A stretch of 10,848 bases of DNA from Pseudomonadota bacterium (lineage in GTDB: Bacteria > Pseudomonadota > Gammaproteobacteria > Burkholderiales > Burkholderiaceae_D). Position 1 is the first letter of the stretch; each line of letters starts with the position of its first letter. Both the position numbers and the translations under genes were made by a program. Under the pieces are notes generated by a model. The model ran no database searches, was not told the DNA's origin, and saw nothing but the letters and a program-made list of their open reading frames with translations. The stretch spans positions 1 to 10,848 of the forward strand of contig JAEVZY010000138.1 of NCBI GenBank assembly GCA_023392035.1, read 5' to 3'. This document shows, piece by piece, positions 5,497 to 10,848 of the stretch.

Positions 5497-7029
5497 ATGA
5501 AGAACGCAGCCCATTTCGCCAGGCGCGCTTTACGTCCGCGCCTGCTCGCCGTTTCCTGCCTTTCGATTTTCACCGCCGCCTGCGGCGCCCTCTCGCCCAT
5601 CGCCTATACGCCGGCCGAGGTGGGCACGCGCGTGGAGCAGGACCGGGTGCGCATGTACGCCGACCAGGAACCCGTGGTCGGTCCGATTGGTTTCCACGAG
5701 GCCGCCGCCCGCGCCCTCAAGTACAACCTGGATTACAAGCTCAAGCTGATGGAGGGTGCGCTGGCCAGGAGCCTGCAGGATGTCTCCACTTACGAAATGC
5801 TGCCCAAGCTGGTGGCCGGCGCCGGTTACGTCTGGCGCGACAATGATTCCGGCGGCCGTTCCATCGGCATTGAGGATCATGTCGAAACCCTGCGCCCATC
5901 CACCTCGCAGTCGCGGGAACGAACCCTGGCCAACCTGACCTTCTCGTGGAATGTCCTCGATTTCGGCGTTTCGTACTACCGCGCGCAGCAAAAGGCCGAC
6001 CAGGTGCTGATGGCCGAGGAGCGCCGCCGCAAAGTGATGCAGAACGTGCTTCAGGACGTGCGCAACAGCTACTGGCGGGCGCTGGGCGCGCAACGCCTGA
6101 TCGGCCGCGTGGATGGCCTGCTGGCGCGCGTGAACACCGCGCTCGGACGGGCCAAGCAAGTTGAAAACGGCGGCCTGATGCCGCAGTCGCAGGTGCTCAA
6201 CTATGAGCGCGCCCTGCTCGATGCCGTGAGCCTGCTCACCTTGCGCCGCCAGGATCTGGAACTGGCGCGCGCCGAGCTGGCGGCCTTGATGTCCATTCCG
6301 CCAGGTACGCGCTACACGCTGGCCGAGGAAATGGAGAGCGGATTGCCGGCGACGCCCACCAACGTCGAGGAATTCGAACGCATGGCGCTCGAAAAGCGGC
6401 CGGAAATCATGGAGGAGTGGTATCGCAAGCGCGTCACCGAGAACGACATCAAGGCCGCCAAGCTCCTGCTGTGGCCCAACATCAGCGTCGACGCCGGTCC
6501 GCAATTCGACTCCAACCGCTACGCCTACAACAGCCAATGGGTCGATGCCGGCGTCCATCTTTCCTGGAATGTGCTGAAGCTGACCCAGTATCCGTCCCTG
6601 AAGCGCGCTTACGAAAACCAGAACAAGACCGACGACATGCGCCGCATGGCCCTGTCCATGGCGGTGTTGACCCAGGTCCGTGTCGGCCTGCAGCGCTATG
6701 AGCTGTCGCTGGCCGAATTCAAGTTTGCCGAGGAAAGCCTGCGGGTCGACCAGCGCCTGCGCGATTTCGCCAAGGCCGCCGCCCAGAGCCGCTTCGATTC
6801 CGAACTGGAAGTGATCCGCGCCGAAGCCCGCGCGCTGCTGGCCGAATACCAGCGCTACGCCGCCTATTCGAATGCCCAGGCCGCCTGGGGCCGCGTCTAC
6901 AACTCGGTCGGCCTCGATGTGTTGCCGGAGGCGGTCGACAGCCATGATGTCAAGACGCTTGCCCTGGCCATGCAAAACACCATGGGCCAGTGGCAAAAGC
7001 TGGTGTTCAAGACATCGGCCAGGCAGTAA
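5497..7029 (+). CDS. TolC-family outer-membrane efflux/type I secretion protein, probable lipoprotein
   Basis: A 510-residue TolC/OEP-family protein that would form the trimeric outer-membrane barrel and periplasmic alpha-helical tunnel of an efflux pump or type I secretion system. The N-terminus has a basic region, a hydrophobic core (LLAVSCLSIF) and a relaxed lipobox TAAC with acceptor Cys at 29, as in many OEP lipoproteins. The internal duplication typical of the family is visible: a strand-to-helix segment FSWNVLDFGVSYYRAQQKA from 149 and its counterpart LSWNVLKLTQYPSLKRA from 355. Each is followed by long helical, heptad-like stretches rich in Glu, Arg, Ala and Leu. An upstream in-frame GTG at 5452 would add 15 residues ahead of the signal sequence and has no ribosome-binding site, so the ATG at 5497 is preferred (AGGGA lies at 5478-5482, rather far). 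The adhesin-like gene follows 130 nt later, suggesting this is its exit duct (inference). No ABC exporter or adaptor is in view. Confidence 0.87.
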   Translation: MKNAAHFARRALRPRLLAVSCLSIFTAACGALSPIAYTPAEVGTRVEQDRVRMYADQEPVVGPIGFHEAAARALKYNLDYKLKLMEGALARSLQDVSTYEMLPKLVAGAGYVWRDNDSGGRSIGIEDHVETLRPSTSQSRERTLANLTFSWNVLDFGVSYYRAQQKADQVLMAEERRRKVMQNVLQDVRNSYWRALGAQRLIGRVDGLLARVNTALGRAKQVENGGLMPQSQVLNYERALLDAVSLLTLRRQDLELARAELAALMSIPPGTRYTLAEEMESGLPATPTNVEEFERMALEKRPEIMEEWYRKRVTENDIKAAKLLLWPNISVDAGPQFDSNRYAYNSQWVDAGVHLSWNVLKLTQYPSLKRAYENQNKTDDMRRMALSMAVLTQVRVGLQRYELSLAEFKFAEESLRVDQRLRDFAKAAAQSRFDSELEVIRAEARALLAEYQRYAAYSNAQAAWGRVYNSVGLDVLPEAVDSHDVKTLALAMQNTMGQWQKLVFKTSARQ

Positions 7030-7066
7030 GCGACCAGGCACAGCGCCTTGGCCGATGCCGTTTCCT

Positions 7067-7106
7067 GCCGCCCGGAGCCGCTCCGGGCGGCGCTGTTTTT
7101 ATTTTT
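7067..7106 (+). terminator. Very strong intrinsic terminator between the TolC-type and adhesin genes
   Basis: An 11-bp perfect GC-rich stem pairs 7067-7077 (GCCGCCCGGAG) with 7081-7091 around a CCG triloop, followed by two T5 runs at 7096-7100 and 7102-7106. It starts 37 nt after the TolC-type stop and ends 53 nt before the adhesin ATG. The two genes are therefore probably not a simple read-through operon; the adhesin needs its own promoter or regulated read-through. Confidence 0.95.
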
Positions 7107-7119
7107 AGCGATGGATTGC

Positions 7120-7153
7120 CGCGCGCTGTCGCGCGTGGCGCTTTGGGGAGAGA
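7120..7153 (+). promoter_or_regulatory. Short leader hairpin and ribosome-binding site of the giant adhesin gene
   Basis: CGCGCG (7120-7125) and CGCGCG (7130-7135) form a 6-bp stem with a CTGT loop. GGGGAGAGA at 7145-7153 is a good ribosome-binding site 6 nt before the ATG at 7160 and decides this start. The remaining gap after the terminator is too short for a clear -35/-10 pair, and none was recognised. Confidence 0.5.
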
Positions 7154-7159
7154 GCTACC

Positions 7160-10100
7160 ATGAACGAAACCCGCCCGACCACGATCGAGAAGCGCCACAT
7201 CTTGCGTCCCGCAGCCCGCAGCCTGGCGCTGGAACCGCGCCTGCTGTTCGACGGCGCCGGCGCGGTTGCCGCCGCCGACAACCTCGATGCGCCGGACGCC
7301 GGCGATCATCCCGCCGAGGCGCAACAGCAGGACACCCAGCCTGCGGCCGACACTTCGCCCTCCAGCCAGACTGCCGGCGACAGTGCCGCCTTGACGGACG
7401 CCAGCCCCCAGGCCAGCGCCCCCGCGGAGACGGCCGCAGGCGAAACGCCCTCCTCAGAGACGCCTGCCACCGCCGCCGCGATCCTGCAGGCCGCCGGTGG
7501 CCAGGCCCAGGCCGCCATCTACGACTTCATCGGCAAGACCTCCGCCGCCGATTTGTTCGCCTTGTTCAACGGCGGACACGATACGCCCAGCGCCGAATGG
7601 CTGGCTGCCGCCGAAGCCTTGCGCCAGGACATTCTCGCCGGGCGCTACCAGATCACGGTCGAGGCCAGCGACAATGCCGGCCTGCAGGACAGCTTTGCCG
7701 TATTCGTCGCCGACGGCCCGCAAGGCAAGCCGACGATTCTGGTGCGCGCCGACTGGCTCGCCAGCCAACCCAGCGCCGCCGCCGTCAGCCGCATTCTGAT
7801 TGAAGAAGTCGGCCATGCCATCGACGCCAGCTTGAACGGCGATGCCGATACCGCGGGCGACGAAGGCCAGCGCTTTGCCGCGCAGGTACTGAACCTCGAT
7901 GTGGGAGGCGACTATGGCTCGGATGACGACCACGTCAGCCTGCAGATCGACGGACGGGCGGTCCAGGGCGAGGCGTCCACCAGCACCTTTTCCATGAGCG
8001 ATGGCTCGGAATTCACCCTGAAATTCAGCAGCGGCATCCGCGAAACGGGCGGCACCGACAGTGCCACCGGCAACGTCGTCGGCACCACCTACCTGTACAC
8101 CAATGTCGTCACGGTCAATGGCCAACAAATTGACGCAATCGTCGAATTGACCGGGCTGAGCAATGCGCAAGTCACCCTGTTCGATTCCACCAGCAACCCT
8201 TACAGCACGACTACCGGCAGCGCAACGCAGGTGAACGGCGCCGGATCCTTCCAGCCCAACCTGAATATCACCGCCGCGGGCGGTTACGCCGCTTTCAAGA
8301 TCACCTTCATCCTGGGCGGTTCCTACGACACCGCGACCAAGACCGGTACGGAAGTGACCCTGCGCAATGTGGTCGTCAACACCTATGACCTGGATGGTGC
8401 GGGCGCCAGCACAAGTGGACGGCAATACACCGATTTCGAGGATGTTGGCGCTTATACGCTATCCAGCACCACGAAGGTGGCGGTGGCCGATATGGGCAAT
8501 GGCGTGACCCGCTTCGTGACCACGGTGGGTGGAAACGTCACGACCCTCCCCGGTGTGCAAGGTGGCGACGATGTCCGCGCCCGGGTCCGCTACACGGAGC
8601 TTTCCAGCACGACCATCAAGGTCGGTGACACGGGGGCCACGGGGGCCGCCTACTACGGGCTGGATTTCAGCATGGGCCCGACCTTCACCGGCGCCACCAC
8701 GCCCGGCGTGGAATTCGTCGACAGCTCGGGCAATGCCCTGAACGGCCCGCTGGTCACCTACGAAAACGGCACCACGTCTCAAGATTTTTACCTCAAGCTC
8801 GAGGCCGCGCCCGAAAGCGGCGAGACCGTCACCGTTACCATCACCGGACTGGACAGCACCGAAGGCACGCTCACCACCACGACGCTGACTTTCGACAGCA
8901 CGAACTGGAATACGCCGCAAAAGGTCACGGTCACCTCCATCAACGACAACCAGATCGATGGCGACCAGGACTACACGCTGAGCGTCACCACGAGCAGCAG
9001 CACGAACAGCGTGGCCTACACCGGCCGTACCGCCGTCATCGACGTCAGGAATGTCGACGATGACGATATCGAAGCGCCCACGCTCGATCTCGACTCCGCC
9101 GATAACGCTGCCGGCGCGGTGAACGACAGGGTGACCAGCCAGGACGGCGCACGCGTCTCGCTGGATGGCGACAAGAGCAACTCGCCGGCCATCGTCGGCG
9201 ACGACTCCGACCGTATCGGCAAGATCGAATTGACTGTTGGCAGCGGCGTCTCCGATAGCGCCAACGAAATGTTGATCTTCGGCGCCATTTCGCTGCGCGC
9301 CGATGGCACTGGCGTCACCGCGCAGAACAACATCACCGTTGGCGGCGTCGCGGTGAATGTGGGCTATGCCGGCGGCACCTTCACCATCACCAAGGCCGAC
9401 GGCGGCGTGCTGACCAAGGCGCAGGCCAACGCCATCATCGGCGGCATCGACTACCAGAACACGAAAACCACCGCCGCCACGGCCGGCGACCGCGTGTTCA
9501 GCTTCAAGGTGACCGATGCCTCCGGCAAGACCTCGAATACGGCCACCAGCACGGTGAACGTCAGTCATCTCGCGATCAACGACATCACGGTGAATGAAGG
9601 CTCGGGCTACGCGGTATTTACCGTCACCGCGCCCGCCAACGAAACGCTGACCGGCCTGTCGCTTGCCGACGGCGCCACCAACCCGGCCACCGGCGGCGGT
9701 GTGGACTATGGCAGCAACGGCAGCGACGGCAAGCAAAACCTCGAATACTCGACCGATGGTGGTTCGAACTGGAGCAGCTATACGGGCGGCAACATCACCG
9801 TGTCGAACACGGGCACGGTGCTGGTGCGCACTGCCATCACCAACGACTCCAGCTACGAAGGCAGTGAAAACTTCGCGCTGACCGTCAGCACCGCGGGCGG
9901 CGCAGTCACTGGCAGCGCTACCGTCAAGGATGACGGCACGGGCGATATCTACACCGCCCAGGGCGCTCTCGACACGGTCACGGCCAAGGACGACGACCGC
10001 AGCATCAGCGTGGCTGCCGATGGTCCCTTCAACGAAGCCTCGAACTGGGCCACCTTCACTGTCGATGTCACCGGTACGGCTGGTGACGCCGTGGCGCTGG

Positions 10101-10848
10101 CCGTGCAAAACACGGGCACGGGCGCAGGCTATGCCAGCACTGGCGGCTTCACCACGATCCAGTATTCGACCGACAACGGCACGACCTGGACCACCTACAC
10201 CGGCGCGGCGGGCGGTCAACCGACTGTGCCCGCCGGCGGCAGCGGAACCATCCAGGTGCGGGTGAACATCACCAGCGAACAGGACAGCACCTATGAAGGC
10301 GGCGAAACCTTCGCGCTGAAAGCGAACTACGCCAGTGACACCGCCAAGAGCGCTACCGGCACCGCGACGATTGTCGACAATGGCTCGGGCGATATCTACA
10401 CGGCCCAGGGCACTCTCGACACGGTCACGGCCAAGGACGACGACCGCAGCATCGGCGTGACTGCCGACGGTCCCTTCAACGAAGCATCGAACTGGGCCAC
10501 CTTCACCGTCGATGTCACCGGTACGGCAGGCGACGCCGTGGCCCTGGCCGTGCAAAACACCGGCACCGGCGCGGGCTATGCCAGCACTGGCGGCTTCACC
10601 ATGATCCAGTATTCCACCGACAATGGCACGACCTGGACCACCTATACCGGCGCGGCCGGGGGTCAGCCAGTCGTGCCGGCAGGCGGCAGCGGCACCATCC
10701 AGGTGCGGGTGAACATCACCAGCGAGCAGGACAACACCTATGAAGGCGCGGAAACCTTCGCCCTGAAAGCGAACTACGTCAGCGACACCGCCAAGAGCGC
10801 TAACGGCACCGCGACGATTGTCGACAATGGCTCGGGCGATATCTACAC
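7160..10848 (+). CDS. Giant repetitive LEPR-XLL adhesin, probable type I secretion substrate (3' partial)
   Basis: The frame is open from the ATG at 7160 to the window end (1229 codons, no stop), so the protein continues beyond it. Residues 24-33 read LEPRLLFDGA, the LEPR-XLL motif found near the N-terminus of very long repetitive surface proteins. An Ala/Ser/Pro/Asp/Glu-rich linker follows (about 34-107). A folded module (about 108-273) contains LIEEVGHAID (213-222) and DTAGDEG, like a zinc-protease helix whose first His is Glu. A beta-rich region spans about 275-517, and a Calx-beta-like domain (about 518-634) has FDSTNWNTPQKVTVTSINDN. Another domain of cadherin-like repeat style spans about 637-803 and a diverged Calx-beta-like unit about 804-928. 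Near-identical 149-residue repeats start at 929 and 1078. No cysteine was found in my translation, and the protein is acidic, both typical of type I-secreted adhesins. There is no Sec signal peptide, which also fits type I export with a C-terminal signal beyond the window. The adjacent TolC-type gene supports this. Ligand and exact function are unknown. Confidence 0.88.
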   Translation, partial: MNETRPTTIEKRHILRPAARSLALEPRLLFDGAGAVAAADNLDAPDAGDHPAEAQQQDTQPAADTSPSSQTAGDSAALTDASPQASAPAETAAGETPSSETPATAAAILQAAGGQAQAAIYDFIGKTSAADLFALFNGGHDTPSAEWLAAAEALRQDILAGRYQITVEASDNAGLQDSFAVFVADGPQGKPTILVRADWLASQPSAAAVSRILIEEVGHAIDASLNGDADTAGDEGQRFAAQVLNLDVGGDYGSDDDHVSLQIDGRAVQGEASTSTFSMSDGSEFTLKFSSGIRETGGTDSATGNVVGTTYLYTNVVTVNGQQIDAIVELTGLSNAQVTLFDSTSNPYSTTTGSATQVNGAGSFQPNLNITAAGGYAAFKITFILGGSYDTATKTGTEVTLRNVVVNTYDLDGAGASTSGRQYTDFEDVGAYTLSSTTKVAVADMGNGVTRFVTTVGGNVTTLPGVQGGDDVRARVRYTELSSTTIKVGDTGATGAAYYGLDFSMGPTFTGATTPGVEFVDSSGNALNGPLVTYENGTTSQDFYLKLEAAPESGETVTVTITGLDSTEGTLTTTTLTFDSTNWNTPQKVTVTSINDNQIDGDQDYTLSVTTSSSTNSVAYTGRTAVIDVRNVDDDDIEAPTLDLDSADNAAGAVNDRVTSQDGARVSLDGDKSNSPAIVGDDSDRIGKIELTVGSGVSDSANEMLIFGAISLRADGTGVTAQNNITVGGVAVNVGYAGGTFTITKADGGVLTKAQANAIIGGIDYQNTKTTAATAGDRVFSFKVTDASGKTSNTATSTVNVSHLAINDITVNEGSGYAVFTVTAPANETLTGLSLADGATNPATGGGVDYGSNGSDGKQNLEYSTDGGSNWSSYTGGNITVSNTGTVLVRTAITNDSSYEGSENFALTVSTAGGAVTGSATVKDDGTGDIYTAQGALDTVTAKDDDRSISVAADGPFNEASNWATFTVDVTGTAGDAVALAVQNTGTGAGYASTGGFTTIQYSTDNGTTWTTYTGAAGGQPTVPAGGSGTIQVRVNITSEQDSTYEGGETFALKANYASDTAKSATGTATIVDNGSGDIYTAQGTLDTVTAKDDDRSIGVTADGPFNEASNWATFTVDVTGTAGDAVALAVQNTGTGAGYASTGGFTMIQYSTDNGTTWTTYTGAAGGQPVVPAGGSGTIQVRVNITSEQDNTYEGAETFALKANYVSDTAKSANGTATIVDNGSGDIY
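9944..10837 (+). repeat. Tandem 447-bp repeat (two full copies, third begins at 10838)
   Basis: Each unit starts at GATATCTAC (9944, 10391, 10838), giving an exact 447-bp (149-codon) period in frame. Hand comparison of the two full copies gives about 35 base differences but only 9 residue differences, so most changes are silent. Each unit contains a Calx-beta-like core with FNEASNWATFTVDVTG, IQYSTDNGTTWTTYTG, and EGxETFALKANY. The preceding segment (about 9569-9943) is a diverged relative. The array very likely continues past the window end. Confidence 0.95.

Noticed and set aside
5291..5500. A 69-codon + strand frame in the gap before the TolC-type gene
   Set aside because: No ribosome-binding site or domain, and it overlaps the direct-repeat elements and the TolC-type start in a different frame.
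5530..7041. A 503-codon open frame on the - strand opposite the TolC-type gene
   Set aside because: Its His/Gln/Gly/Leu-rich sequence shows no known fold, while the + strand frame has a full TolC-family duplication.
7048..7803. A 251-codon + strand frame overlapping the terminator and the adhesin start
   Set aside because: It runs through the terminator hairpin, is very Arg-rich from out-of-frame GC codons, and conflicts with the adhesin frame that carries LEPR-XLL and a ribosome-binding site.
7454..8425. A 323-codon open frame on the - strand opposite the adhesin N-terminal region
   Set aside because: Same explanation: low-complexity Gly/Ala/Val composition, antisense to a well-supported coding frame with a good ribosome-binding site.
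8459..10555. A 698-codon open frame on the - strand, opposite the adhesin repeats
   Set aside because: It mirrors the repetitive GC-rich codons of the + strand gene, has a repetitive Val/Ala/Gly/Arg/His-rich composition with no recognisable domain, and lies inside a clearly coding frame. It is a shadow of codon bias.
9569..10848. CRISPR array or mobile-element origin for the repeats
   Set aside because: The 447-bp units are in-frame coding repeats of a Calx-beta-like domain, with no spacers, terminal inverted repeats or transposase.

Overview
The window looks like chromosomal DNA of a GC-rich betaproteobacterium. The main clue is a Bug/TctC-type periplasmic binding protein, a family greatly expanded in Burkholderiales. 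A giant repeat adhesin with an N-terminal LEPR-XLL motif beside a TolC-type outer-membrane protein also fits Oxalobacteraceae or related Burkholderiales. This placement is an inference from gene content; the window contains no rRNA or other marker gene.

Region 1 (1-4110) is a tightly packed rightward operon, probably for uptake and breakdown of an organic acid or amino-containing metabolite. It holds the 3' part of a PotC-like ABC permease, a Tat-exported ABC substrate-binding protein, a Rid (YjgF/UK114) family protein, a fumarylacetoacetate hydrolase (FAH) family enzyme and a Bug/TctC binding protein. The last three genes overlap at their ends (TGATG and ATGA junctions), which suggests translational coupling. 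A strong intrinsic terminator at 4084-4110 closes the operon. The remaining ABC components presumably lie upstream. The Rid protein lacks the active-site arginine of the imine-deaminase type. The operon supplies two unrelated periplasmic binding proteins.

Region 2 (4111-5277) is a single AraC-family regulator with its own promoter region. A CATAAT -10-like hexamer there sits inside an inverted repeat, and a weak hairpin follows the gene. Its target cannot be read from the sequence.

Region 3 (5278-10848) is a surface/secretion locus. A regulatory stretch contains two different direct repeats, one of them Pho-box-like. It precedes a TolC-family outer-membrane protein, probably a lipoprotein, which ends at a very strong intrinsic terminator (7067-7106). 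Next comes a giant open frame from 7160 that runs off the window end: at least 1229 codons, no cysteine, an LEPR-XLL motif, a module with a zincin-like motif missing its first histidine, beta-sandwich/Calx-beta-like domains, and near-identical 447-bp (149-residue) tandem repeats. The simplest reading is a type I-secreted repetitive adhesin beside its outer-membrane exit duct. The inner-membrane ABC exporter, the adaptor and the adhesin C-terminus are not in the window.
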